Of a DNA stretch of 58,283 nt, positions 1-10,300 are shown piece by piece. Location of the stretch: assembly GCA_028344335.1 (NCBI GenBank), contig JAOMAZ010000001.1, positions 75,468-133,750 on the forward strand, given 5' to 3'. Source of the DNA: Deltaproteobacteria bacterium. Lineage in GTDB: Archaea; Thermoplasmatota; Poseidoniia; Poseidoniales; Poseidoniaceae. Each line of letters opens with the position of its first letter. Within the stretch, counting starts at the first letter, position 1. The position numbers and the translations under genes are program-made. Below the pieces are notes generated by a model. That model was not told where the DNA came from. It made no database searches and worked only from the letters and a program-made list of their open reading frames with translations.

Positions 1-3000
1 GTAGGCGCCAGTGGCTATATGCAAACCGATTCTGACATCGGTGGTTTTGAGAGTGCAGGGGACTCACTTGACCCTGGTGAAGGTGCTACCTCAAAATACG
101 AAGATAACGATGGAGATGGCCTTGCCGACAGCATGGAATTATCAACTTATGGAACCGACCCAACCAAACGGGATACCGATGGTGATGGTTTGAATGATGG
201 TTGGGAAATAGCCAATGGCCTTAATCCACTAGATAATGGTGAAGGCGACGAAGACGAACCCGATAATGCCCAGACAACACCCGATAGTGATGGGCAAACT
301 ACCGAGGGGGAAACATGGCCAAACCCCGAAGATGGCCCTCATGGGGACCCTGATAAGGATGGCCTCACCAACACTGAGGAAGAAGCACTTGGTACAGACC
401 CAAAAAAGCCTGATACTGATGATGACGGTTTGAATGACCGCTGGGAATCCTTATACACCACCTCAATTACTTGGAATAATGAAGAAATAAACATGTTCGA
501 TCCATTGAATGCAAATTGGAATTGCTCGATGATTAGTGATGATGCTACTAGACTGCAAGTTATCAAACCAAAGTTCGATAATTCTGCTATTCGGCCTTCA
601 TTCGAAGAGATGCACGTAAATGGCTATGTTAGTTGTGATGCAGTCGATGATACTGATGATGATGGATTATTGAATTTTGAAGAGGAATTATATGGCACTA
701 ATCCTACCGTTAAGGATAGTGATGGAGACCTATTAAGTGACCCCGTTGAAATCGGCTTCAATGCTGATTCCCAAGGACGAATTAGCCTTGACATGCATTG
801 TGGAGTCGCACTCTTTGATAATATCGAGAAGAAAGCACCATTCCATGATGTCAGTGGTGCATCTGGATGGTCTTGGTTCCTTGAGGACATGGATGGTGAT
901 GGATTCAAGAATGGTCCAAGCGACTGGGATACTGATGGCGATGGAATGCCAGATGGCTTCGAGCATTGTTACGGAGATATTCTAGACCATCCAGCTGCAG
1001 GTGTAGGTGCTGACCCAAGTCATGTACTAAGTCCAGCTAATAGCAGTGATTCATATGGAGACTGGGATGAAGACGGTTTGTCAAATGTTGATGAATACAA
1101 AGTTGCAGATATGTTTGGTCCTGATAATTACACCAACCCTTGGAAAGAGGATACCGACTCAGATGGCATGCCAGATGGTTGGGAATCAACAAATGGACTA
1201 CACCCTAGGAATGGTGCCAATGCAAATGAGGACCCAGACAGAGATGGCTGGGATGCTGACGGAGATGGTTCAGTCTACTACTCTTCTCTTGAAAATACTG
1301 CAACTGTATATTCAATTAATTATGAATTGGACGATTTCGTTGAAGAAAATTATACTGTCATAACCATGAGAGTAATCTTGGCAGGAGGTACTATTCAATA
1401 CGTTCCAATTCCAGCACCTGTAGAGGGCTACATCTACGAAATCAATGTTGATGTCGGAACTAGAATCGAGTCTCGCTTGACTAGCATGATGGTCATTGTT
1501 GAACCTAATGAGCAATTCACTAACTTAATGGAGTACCTTGCCAAGGACAAAGATGGCGATGGAGTTATTGACGGTCGTTCAACTGATCCTCTAGTTGCAG
1601 ATACCGATGGTGACGGCCTAAAAGATGGGATTGAAGTCATGGGTTGGGAAATCCTCGTTGTCAACAAAGGAACTAACAGAATTATGGTAGTAAGCGACCC
1701 AGGTACATGGGATACGGATGAAGATGGATTATCTGATTTCAGAGAATTTTCCGAGGTTTGTGAGAATGGTGGAAATGCCTCAAACCCTGATACTGATGGT
1801 GATGGTCTTGGAGATTATACCGAAGCAGTTCACGGTTTCGAATGGGATGGTGAGGCATATTCCACAAGTCCATGTATGTTCGACACTGATAATGATGGAT
1901 TGGAAGATGGTGAGGAAGTAATTGAAGGAAAAGACTTCTACATAACCCACGCAAACAATTCAGATACTGATGATGATGGATTGGTTGACGGTTCTGAAGT
2001 CCTTCACATTCCAAGGCATTGGCAAAACCCTACAAATCCACTAGTCAATGACACAGACTCAGATGGTATGTTAGATGGCTGGGAAATGCAAGTTCAGTCT
2101 ATTGAAGACAATACCAATTCCCATAGCCTTTGGGTTGTAGCAGAACCTTGGCTCCCACCAAGTTGTAACTCAATGTCTCAATGTGGACAAGGCCCTGGTG
2201 GATTTATGTTCCAAAATATGAACCAAGGTTTTATTCTTGAAAAGAAATATAGCATTTCTGAAATGAACCTTTCAGGTTTTGCAATACCTGATAATGACAA
2301 ATGCAGCTGTAAAGGTAGATGGGCACTGGACCCATCTCTTGGTAGTTTGAAAGACGATACATTTGATATCGACAACGATACCCTTTCAAATTCTGCAGAA
2401 GCACCGGATAGATGGAATACAAATCCAGTCGATGATGATACTGATGGTGACAGTCTGCCAGATGGCTGGGAAGTAGAATATTCCCAGAAAGCATTGGAAG
2501 CAGGATTAGTAGATAATGCAACCTTGTCTGCAAATGGTGCCCGTGGACCAATGGACCCATCGATGCCCGATAGCGACCTTAATGGAATTAACGATGGAGA
2601 AGAAGACCCCGATGATGATGGGTTGAATAGAACCGGTCTGTACAACCGTTATTGCCCAGATTGGGATGACCCAGCAGGCTCAAACTGCCACATAGATCCA
2701 TACACACCAGATGGTTCAAAATTCTATGATAACCTCGAAAATTATACCAACTTAGAAGAATTCGAAAATGGAACAAATCCAATTTCAAATGACACTGATG
2801 GCGATTCATGGAATGATGGCCCTGAAGTCTACCACCAAGACCATGACGATGATGGTATGGCCACTGGATGGGAATATTATTTCGAGTTTGACCCGATGGA
2901 CCCTGCTGATAAATTAGCAGATTTCGATGGAGATGGAAAGCACAATTACTGTGAATATTATTGGAATACAAATCCAATCGACAGAACAAGTTTCCCCGGT

Positions 3001-3027
3001 CAAGGACAAAGTTGTAACGACCTTTAA
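1..3027 (+). CDS. Secreted TSP type-3 repeat Ca-binding protein (5'-partial)
   Basis: The reading frame is open from base 1, so the start lies outside the window; the ATG at 19 is probably internal. The 1000-odd visible residues are dominated by about 20 copies of an acidic motif of the type DTDGDGLxDGWE, separated by short spacers with N, P and Y. This is the thrombospondin type-3 / calcium-binding repeat pattern, in which Asp and Asn side chains coordinate Ca2+. An insertion around residues 420-510 has beta-rich sequence without repeats. No transmembrane segment or sorting signal is visible at the C-terminus, which ends in another repeat and GQSCNDL. The stop TAA shares one base with the ATG of the next gene (TAATG), so the pair is probably co-transcribed and coupled. 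Likely an extracellular surface or adhesion protein; the ligand is unknown. Confidence 0.85.
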   Translation, partial: VGASGYMQTDSDIGGFESAGDSLDPGEGATSKYEDNDGDGLADSMELSTYGTDPTKRDTDGDGLNDGWEIANGLNPLDNGEGDEDEPDNAQTTPDSDGQTTEGETWPNPEDGPHGDPDKDGLTNTEEEALGTDPKKPDTDDDGLNDRWESLYTTSITWNNEEINMFDPLNANWNCSMISDDATRLQVIKPKFDNSAIRPSFEEMHVNGYVSCDAVDDTDDDGLLNFEEELYGTNPTVKDSDGDLLSDPVEIGFNADSQGRISLDMHCGVALFDNIEKKAPFHDVSGASGWSWFLEDMDGDGFKNGPSDWDTDGDGMPDGFEHCYGDILDHPAAGVGADPSHVLSPANSSDSYGDWDEDGLSNVDEYKVADMFGPDNYTNPWKEDTDSDGMPDGWESTNGLHPRNGANANEDPDRDGWDADGDGSVYYSSLENTATVYSINYELDDFVEENYTVITMRVILAGGTIQYVPIPAPVEGYIYEINVDVGTRIESRLTSMMVIVEPNEQFTNLMEYLAKDKDGDGVIDGRSTDPLVADTDGDGLKDGIEVMGWEILVVNKGTNRIMVVSDPGTWDTDEDGLSDFREFSEVCENGGNASNPDTDGDGLGDYTEAVHGFEWDGEAYSTSPCMFDTDNDGLEDGEEVIEGKDFYITHANNSDTDDDGLVDGSEVLHIPRHWQNPTNPLVNDTDSDGMLDGWEMQVQSIEDNTNSHSLWVVAEPWLPPSCNSMSQCGQGPGGFMFQNMNQGFILEKKYSISEMNLSGFAIPDNDKCSCKGRWALDPSLGSLKDDTFDIDNDTLSNSAEAPDRWNTNPVDDDTDGDSLPDGWEVEYSQKALEAGLVDNATLSANGARGPMDPSMPDSDLNGINDGEEDPDDDGLNRTGLYNRYCPDWDDPAGSNCHIDPYTPDGSKFYDNLENYTNLEEFENGTNPISNDTDGDSWNDGPEVYHQDHDDDGMATGWEYYFEFDPMDPADKLADFDGDGKHNYCEYYWNTNPIDRTSFPGQGQSCNDL

Positions 3028-4736
3028 TGATACGAATGAAGGCAGTCTTCATATCACACCCTTCTGAAGCAGGCCTGCGGGGGAGAGAATTGGCCAAGTC
3101 AGAGGTTTGGATTTCTTTGATATGTCTACTTCTTAGTAGCGTATCACTTGGCTCAGCCTTTGCTGAAAAACATTACAATTCCAGCAATCAAATAACCCTC
3201 AGCGATGCCATCATCGAAGATTGGCTGGTAATTGAAACTCCAGCAGGTATTTCTTTTGAAGATGAAATAGTCGTCAGTGGGTTCACAGAAGTAGAGACTA
3301 CATTATTGAAATGGGATTTAAGAGATTCCCGACTGGATGAAGGAGATAATTCTAGAATTGAGTCCCTAGTTGAAGAAAGTGCTGGGGATCACATTGCGTT
3401 CAGTAAAGTAGCAGAAAATAGATGGAATTGGAGTATCACAATTGGAATCAATAATTCTGTATCTTGTATGTGCATTTTAGAATTGTTGGGTTTGGCTGAA
3501 GATGGCGGAGTTGCTCGAACTGGAACCACATTCATAACTGGAGATGTGAATGGTTCACAGGCACCATTTGGTATTCTGTTCAGCCCAACGATTCATACTA
3601 TTATTTCTACAGAAATAAAATTTGAAGGGATTATCACCGATGATTCTACAAACCGAAATGATGGAATGTTTGAGGCGATGCTGTGTAGAGAAAGTGATTG
3701 CCCGCTTTGGCAATCATGGAATACCAGTTCCCAGTTGATTGAAAATACAAAGTTCCCACTTGTTTTAGATGAATGGAATGACCAGGACCGTTTTTCAGCA
3801 ACTTTAGATTTGGGCTTCCCACAACTATCATCATTGGTTGATGGAGTGTGGCTTGGGTGCATTATTGCCACTGATGCAGCCATGAACGTTGGCCAACCAA
3901 TTTGGTTTAGGGTTTCAGTCAATCGCTTGTATCCTGTTGCCAATCTTTCTGGACCAAACCAAGTCAATGAAACAGAAGTAGCGCTGATTGATGGAACTGC
4001 ATCTCTTGACCCAGGGTGGGCTTGGGAAGGACTTCAATTCATTTGGATGATTCATGACTCTGATGACAACATGAGAGTCCCTCATCAGTGGGAGTGGGAA
4101 GTCGGCGCAGTTCTATCACTCGATACCAATAATAGTGGAGATTTCACGATATTATTGACAGTAGTGGATTGCGGGGGAAAAATGAACTCGACCTCGCACA
4201 ATGTGAAAATAATCAATCAAATCCCACGCCCAAAAATTGTTCTTGAAGGTGTTGAACTTAAGGATGATGAAGTGCTTAGATTGCCCAAATCAGAGTCTTG
4301 GTTTTTTGACAGTAGCCAATCAACTGATGATGAAGTAGCCAGAGGTGGTGTTGACCGAAAATGGTATCTTGATGGAGAGTTGGTGGGAAACACCGCAATC
4401 TTGGAATTGAAATTTGAGCAAATAGATGGCTTGCATGAATTGATTTTAATCTTGACAGATGATGATGGAGCAACAGACAACCTTTCCATTCAAATTGTCG
4501 TCGCTGGTGCTTCTATGGACCCATCTTCAGCTACTATTGAAGGTGAAACGGATTCATGGCGAGCCATTGCCTTCATTGTGATAAGTTCCGGAGCCCTAAT
4601 TTGGTTGCTAAAAATACAAATCCAAAGCAAGGGAAATTCTACAGACTCAAATCAGATGCCGTCATGGAAAAAAGAAAAGGGTCGGAAATTACAATCTAAA
4701 GAATCATTTTACGAAGATAAAGATGGCGACGATTGA
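3027..4736 (+). CDS. Membrane-anchored PKD-like surface protein
   Basis: 569 aa. Residues ~29-46 (VWISLICLLLSSVSLGSAFA) form a signal peptide after an unusually long n-region; a TTG near 3094 would give a more typical signal sequence. The bulk is beta-rich extracellular sequence. Two segments resemble PKD/Ig-like folds: one near residues 310-395 (LSGPNQVNETEVALIDGTASLDPG) and one near 395-490 (DDEVARGGVDRKWYLDG). A single membrane helix near residues 510-530 (AIAFIVISSGALIWLL) is followed by a short, basic, Lys-rich cytoplasmic tail. The topology is therefore type I, anchored at the C-terminus. It overlaps the TSP3 gene upstream by one base and abuts the peptidase gene downstream (ATTGA overlap with a possible TTG start). 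It may act as a membrane partner of the upstream protein. The function is not recognised. Confidence 0.75.
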   Translation: MIRMKAVFISHPSEAGLRGRELAKSEVWISLICLLLSSVSLGSAFAEKHYNSSNQITLSDAIIEDWLVIETPAGISFEDEIVVSGFTEVETTLLKWDLRDSRLDEGDNSRIESLVEESAGDHIAFSKVAENRWNWSITIGINNSVSCMCILELLGLAEDGGVARTGTTFITGDVNGSQAPFGILFSPTIHTIISTEIKFEGIITDDSTNRNDGMFEAMLCRESDCPLWQSWNTSSQLIENTKFPLVLDEWNDQDRFSATLDLGFPQLSSLVDGVWLGCIIATDAAMNVGQPIWFRVSVNRLYPVANLSGPNQVNETEVALIDGTASLDPGWAWEGLQFIWMIHDSDDNMRVPHQWEWEVGAVLSLDTNNSGDFTILLTVVDCGGKMNSTSHNVKIINQIPRPKIVLEGVELKDDEVLRLPKSESWFFDSSQSTDDEVARGGVDRKWYLDGELVGNTAILELKFEQIDGLHELILILTDDDGATDNLSIQIVVAGASMDPSSATIEGETDSWRAIAFIVISSGALIWLLKIQIQSKGNSTDSNQMPSWKKEKGRKLQSKESFYEDKDGDD

Positions 4737-4762
4737 AGAACCAGTTGCCCCTCGCGATTAAT

Positions 4763-6124
4763 ATGTTCAATGCTGATGCCTACATCGCATCACCACCCAA
4801 TGCGATAAGTGAAAGTGAATTCCGTCAGCGTCAACGTAGATTATTATCACAATTAGAAGATGATGAAATACTGATAATAACTGCTAGGAAACCATCAACT
4901 CGTAGCAATGATGTCGAGTATCCATTCAGAAATAACAGCGATATGTTGTATTTTTGTGGTTGGACCGAACCCCAAAGTATTCTTTTCGCCCACAAAAAAG
5001 AGGGTGATTGGTCGGTTGAACTTTTTGTTCAACCTCGGGACATTCTAATGGAGATTTGGCATGGAAGACGGCCAGGGCTTGAAGGGGCCCTAAATCACTG
5101 GCCGATAGATGAAGCACATAGTATCGGGGATTTTAAGGAAATCCTGAGTGAAGTTTTGGCTCAATCATCACGAGTCTACATTAGAGGAGGGCTTGATTCA
5201 ACAGTCGATACAATGGTAAAAGAAGCAATGGAGGCAAGAGACCGTCCTCGACAACAATTAGGCAATGGTCCAACAGCAATAGTGGACCCCTCAATGATGA
5301 TTGCAGAATTAAGACTACGAAAATCAGAGGCAGAAATTGAATTGATGCGACATGCCTGTAAAGTTAGTTCAGGTGCTCATATCGAGGCGATGAAGAATTC
5401 CTCTGAAGGAATTGGAGAATGGCAATTGCAGGCTATTATTGAAGGGTATTTCCGATGGAATTGCCAATCATGGGCCTATCCTAGTATAGTTGGATTTGGT
5501 GAAAATGCCACGATTCTTCACTACCATCAAAATGATTGCCGCTGTATAGGAGAGGAGATTGTTTTGATCGATGCCGGTTCTGAATTCAATGGATATGCCG
5601 CAGACATCACTCGCTCTTGGCCAACTAGTGGTTGCTTTACTGAGGCACAAAGGGAAATTTACGAATTAGTTCTCTCTGCCCAAAAGGCTGCCATTGAACA
5701 ATGCCGAGTTGGTAATCCGTTTAACGCACCTCATGAAGCTGCTAGAAATGTCTTGGCAGAGGGTTTAATCAATCTTGGAATTAGTGAACAAAGCCTTGAA
5801 GAATCATTAGCTAAGGATGGAGATTTGGGGAAATGGTATATGCATAATACCGGTCATTGGATTGGTTTAGATGTCCACGACGTAGGGATATACAGGCCGA
5901 ATGGAGAAGCACGGTTATTCGAAGAAGGAATGGTCATCACAGTTGAGCCAGGATTATATTTTGGTGCTTGGAGGGACGATGTTAATGTTCCTTCAAAATA
6001 TGCAAATATTGGGGTCAGAATTGAAGATGATGTACTAATTACCGCCAATAACCCAGATGTTCTTTCAAAGGATTGCCCTAAAGAAATCGATGAACTAGAA
6101 GCGATTATAGGCTCAAATTGTTGA
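4763..6124 (+). CDS. Xaa-Pro aminopeptidase (M24, PepP-like)
   Basis: About 453 aa from the ATG at 4763. A TTG at 4733 overlapping the upstream stop is an alternative start that adds ten residues. The N-terminal half is an aminopeptidase-P N domain (SESEFRQRQRRLLSQL, then YFCGWTEPQSI). The C-terminal half is a pita-bread metallopeptidase. All five expected metal ligands can be placed: two Asp in DAGSEFNGYAADITRSWP, His in HNTGHWIGLDVHD, Glu in VEPGLYF and Glu in GVRIEDDV. The family removes an N-terminal residue preceding proline, with two Mn or other divalent ions, usually in the cytoplasm. There is no signal peptide. The gene sits between surface-protein genes and mqnC, spaced 9 nt from mqnC, which suggests one transcript. 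Confidence 0.93.
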   Translation: MFNADAYIASPPNAISESEFRQRQRRLLSQLEDDEILIITARKPSTRSNDVEYPFRNNSDMLYFCGWTEPQSILFAHKKEGDWSVELFVQPRDILMEIWHGRRPGLEGALNHWPIDEAHSIGDFKEILSEVLAQSSRVYIRGGLDSTVDTMVKEAMEARDRPRQQLGNGPTAIVDPSMMIAELRLRKSEAEIELMRHACKVSSGAHIEAMKNSSEGIGEWQLQAIIEGYFRWNCQSWAYPSIVGFGENATILHYHQNDCRCIGEEIVLIDAGSEFNGYAADITRSWPTSGCFTEAQREIYELVLSAQKAAIEQCRVGNPFNAPHEAARNVLAEGLINLGISEQSLEESLAKDGDLGKWYMHNTGHWIGLDVHDVGIYRPNGEARLFEEGMVITVEPGLYFGAWRDDVNVPSKYANIGVRIEDDVLITANNPDVLSKDCPKEIDELEAIIGSNC

Positions 6125-6133
6125 GGTCTTAAT

Positions 6134-7318
6134 ATGTCTAATTGGAGAGAAATTCTAAATCAACTCAAGTACTGGTCAAGGGAATCAAACGGAAAATATA
6201 GGCTCGATAGAGAAAGTGCAATAACTCTTTACAGAGATGCAGATTTGCATGCATTGCGTTCTGTAGCTCACCAGCGCCGTCTTCAAATGCATCCTTCGAA
6301 AGAAACTACTTACTTAATCGATAGAAATATCAATTACACAAATATTTGTACAATTAATTGTCAATTTTGTTCTTTTTACAGACCCCCAGGTCATGAGGAA
6401 ACTTATACTCAAACATTTGAAGAAATTAGTCAGAGAATCTTAGAACTAGAGGCTCAAGGAGGGACGAGAATATTGATGCAAGGAGGAGTAAATCCCGAAC
6501 TTGATTTACAATGGTACTGCGACTTGTTATCTGCACTTAAAGAAAAACATCCAACCATTCTCCTAGATTGCTTTTCACCTATTGAAATTGATGGTATTGC
6601 TGAAGTATGTAATTTGTCAACACTTGCAGTATTAGGGCGATTGAAAGAGGCTGGTTTAGATGGTTTGCCAGGAGGAGGCGCAGAAATGCTAGTTGATTCA
6701 ATACGTAAGGATGTATCCCCAAAGAAGCATGCTGCCGGCGAATGGATGCGAGTTATGCAAGAAGCTCAATCACTTGGACTAACTACTAGCGCCACTAATG
6801 TATTTGGCTTTGGAGAAACATTTGAAGATAGAATTGACCACCTGCTTTTTGTCAGGGAATCTCAAGAACATTCCCTAGCCCAATGGGGAAATGGTTTCAC
6901 TTCCTTCATTGCATGGCCTGTTCAATTAGAGAATAATTCCTATGGCCGTAGAAATAAGGGCCGGAATAAATACGAATTGGGTGCTGGACCAAGCGAATAC
7001 CTTCGCCATATCGCTATCTCAAGGCTACTACTTGACAATGTGGAACATATTCAGGCATCTTGGCCAACCATGGGAATGGGGGTTGCACAAATGGCCTTAT
7101 TGGGTGGTGCAGATGATGCTGGCTCAACTATGATGGAAGAGAATGTGGTATCAGCATCAGGCACAGATAAGTTAGAAGCTAGTGAAGCAGAATTACAATG
7201 GGCAATAATTCGAGCAGGATTCAAACCAAGGCGTAGAAATAGCCTGTATCAATTATTAGAGACTCCTGCTTCTTCTGAAAAAATTGGGAGTTTATCGACT
7301 CCGCCACCCTCACAATAG
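6134..7318 (+). CDS. mqnC: Radical SAM dehypoxanthine futalosine cyclase MqnC
   Basis: 394 aa. The radical SAM cluster motif CxxxCxxC is in CTINCQFCSFYR (residues ~75-86), preceded by the family-typical DRNINYTN. Further MqnC/CofH-family signatures are QGGVNPELDLQWY, GLPGGGAEML and QASWPTMGMGVAQMALLGGADDAGSTMMEENVVSASGT. The GSTMMEENVVSA form is typical of MqnC and differs from the CofH equivalent. The enzyme cyclises dehypoxanthine futalosine in the futalosine route to menaquinone. No other mqn gene is in the window. The last nine bases overlap the 3' end of the convergent lipoprotein gene. A CofH-like or MqnE-like role is the main alternative, but the motif set favours MqnC. Confidence 0.9.
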   Translation: MSNWREILNQLKYWSRESNGKYRLDRESAITLYRDADLHALRSVAHQRRLQMHPSKETTYLIDRNINYTNICTINCQFCSFYRPPGHEETYTQTFEEISQRILELEAQGGTRILMQGGVNPELDLQWYCDLLSALKEKHPTILLDCFSPIEIDGIAEVCNLSTLAVLGRLKEAGLDGLPGGGAEMLVDSIRKDVSPKKHAAGEWMRVMQEAQSLGLTTSATNVFGFGETFEDRIDHLLFVRESQEHSLAQWGNGFTSFIAWPVQLENNSYGRRNKGRNKYELGAGPSEYLRHIAISRLLLDNVEHIQASWPTMGMGVAQMALLGGADDAGSTMMEENVVSASGTDKLEASEAELQWAIIRAGFKPRRRNSLYQLLETPASSEKIGSLSTPPPSQ

Positions 7319-10300
7319 TAATGATGTCATCATTCCTTGCTGTGGAGTGCTAACAATATGTTGTAGACAAGCATCTCTCATGTTGAAAGGTGTGCATTCC
7401 ATCATCAAAGGATCTGGAATAGAAGGCCCCTGCATTGAAAAAGAACCGATTGTAGAACCTGTGGAATTATAGTAGACCAGCCAGATGTGTGCTTCGATGT
7501 TCCTAGTTCCACCAGTATCGGATTGCGGAACATATTCTTGCCCTTGGAGAAGGCCACGATAAGAAAGATTGTTTTCCGCCCCAAAATTGATCCAGTTAGT
7601 GATATCATATCTCCATTGTTTGACGTCTTGACCTGCACACCAACCAGCTCTACCATATGGCCATGAACCCATTTGGTTAGCAACTACCCCTTCATCTATC
7701 AGATTCTGACAACCTTTGCTTTGGCCTACAATAAGGTGATGCTCCATAGTTGAATGACCATTCATCGAATAATGATGTTCGTGATTGCAAAACTCCGAAC
7801 AATTTGCGGCATCCGAACCAAAGCCATGACCTGTTATGGTGGCTACGATTTCCGCCCTATCTGCTCCTTCAGGAGGAGTGAATAGATGTTGACGCTTATG
7901 CTGACTTTGATTGTTATACTCTCCTTTGAATTGACCACCTGAAAATGCATATTCTGCGGCAAAGGAAGTATCATCTTCGGCCCAGTTTGAAAGTAAGACG
8001 GTCATTTCCATCCCCATTTTATTAGCTCCCGAGAATTTGAATCTGCGTTCTCCACCGTCCTGTACCATCCAAAGATATGGTGTGATATCAGTCAACCACT
8101 GACCTTCTCTGCCATAGGTAGTGATGTAGCGCACGAATTCGGTTCCACATACAGAGGAATTATCAGCATCACAGATTTTCAAATAGTGTAGGTAATCCCA
8201 TTCATGGCAACCTCCTCCAGAATAGCGATTTCTATTATCTTCACATGAATGATAGGCATAAACTTCCATTGTGTCGAATCCAGACATAGTTGCTGCATCT
8301 GGGAATGTAGCATTAGAATATGATGAATAGCTACTAGTCCAACCACCTGAATGCCACTGCTCAGAAAAGATAGGCACAGTTGTTATTCCTGGGTCAGTGG
8401 TGCGGATGCGATAGGTGTATTCACTATTCCAACTATGAGGTTCATTGGCGAATTGCGAAGGGTTAGTACAACAACTACTTCCTTGGGACCAATCATGTAG
8501 GCTGCCTGTTTCTCTAGCTTGTTGGAAGCGGTCTATGCCGTAGTAAAAAGTTCCCCAGTTTTGAATTAATGAGCCAAGACCACCGTTAATTGAGCCTCCT
8601 TGCTGGTCTATGAAATGAATTCTTGGCATCCACTTTTCTTCTTCAGAGGACGTTAACTTGGATTCGACATCAGCTTTGCGATTTACCACATCACTATGGT
8701 ATGAGGAATCAAAAGAACCGTAGAATAGATGCACATTATCTGGTAGAGCACGGATAATTGTGGCGGGATTATAAGTCCAAGTCCCCGAGTTACTATTTCC
8801 GCTTCCATCGGTATATTTGAACAAAAATAGATAGGTGTCATTTCCAGTCCATTTATTTTGGAAATTCCACGTTGTTCCAGCGAGTGTTGGAAATGAAAAA
8901 GTAGAGACTATATCCATCCTTCCATTGCCATAGGGGCCACTATTCCATGTAACTGGAAGTTGGTTAACTGTACATCCTAATTGATTGACAGTCCACTTTG
9001 TAGGCGTATCAGGGCATTGGTCAACATTAGAGAATACACCATCGCCATCAAGGTCAGCACAACCAACGTTACTCACTGCAACACCTTCTGGAGTACCAGG
9101 ACATTGGTCCTCATCGTCTAGAATACCGTCATTATCACTATCTCGTTGGTTGCCTGCACAACCGAATTCATCGACATCTATTCTATTTAATTCAGTAAAG
9201 GGGCATAAGTCCAGTTGGTATCCAGTTTCATTAAAATCGGCGACTCCATCATTATCATCATCGTAGTCTTCATCGTTATCTCGACAACCATCTTGGTCCC
9301 AATCTGAATAACTATCACGGAGCCATGCGATTGCTCCTGTTTGACAAGAATCTTCGGTATCGTTCAAACCATCATTATCATCATCATAATCTTCGTCAAC
9401 ATCTCTACATCCATCCGAATCCCAATCAGATGAAAACCCACTCAACCATGATGTTTCACCGATGGGACAAAAATCCAAAATATCGATCACACCATCATTG
9501 TCATCATCTTCATCCTCATCACTATCTCGACAGCCATCTTGGTCGTGATCAATATCAAGACTACTATTCCAACCATACTGCTGTGGACAATTATCAATAC
9601 TATCTGCTATACCATCATTATCATCATCTAAATCTTCCCAACCGTCATGGCAGCCATCTCCATCAAGGTCTGTATCAGGACTACTTGACCAACCATCTTC
9701 GTCTCCCCATCCCTCTGGGCATGAATCAAATTCATCATCGATTCCATCTCCATCCATATCGTTAATTCCACTACCAAACAATAGCGTGAAACTACGGTTC
9801 GTTGAAACTACGCTCCATGTCCCACAGGTTGCTTGGGCAAGTCCTGAACCACTTTCATTGATAATGCCGAGTTCAATAGCAAAAGAACCTGTCATTTCGT
9901 TAAAGATACCGGTATAATTTTGACTAAAGAATTGTGCTGATATGGAACAGGTCTCCATTGCTTCGTGTTCAATGCTACCTCGTAAGGTGAATTCTGCAAT
10001 TTCATCTAATTCATAGATTGCTGATAAGAGTAGGATTGGTGGGGATTCAATTGGAGTTAAAATTTCAACAAGAATATCACTATACTGCAATATTTCTCCA
10101 TCTGTGAAAGTTAATTCAAAATCAACAGTCCATATACCTGGAGTTAGAAAACCAATAATTAATTGAAAACTCCCTTCATCTGTTACACTGAAGAAAGAAC
10201 CCTCGGGTTCAGCATCAATGATTTTTTCATGTTGGGAACTAAGGTTCATTGTTACCTCATCACCTATTTTCCAGCCTCCAATTTGTCCTTTAATTATAAC

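Noticed and set aside
9300-9741. Tandem DNA repeats or CRISPR in the TSP3 region
   Set aside because: The repetition is at protein level with variable spacing and diverged codons, explained by Ca-binding loops.
9325-9765. 146-aa His/Asn-rich plus-strand ORF
   Set aside because: It is the antisense shadow of the Asp-rich TSP3 repeats, hence the repeated His and Tyr codons.
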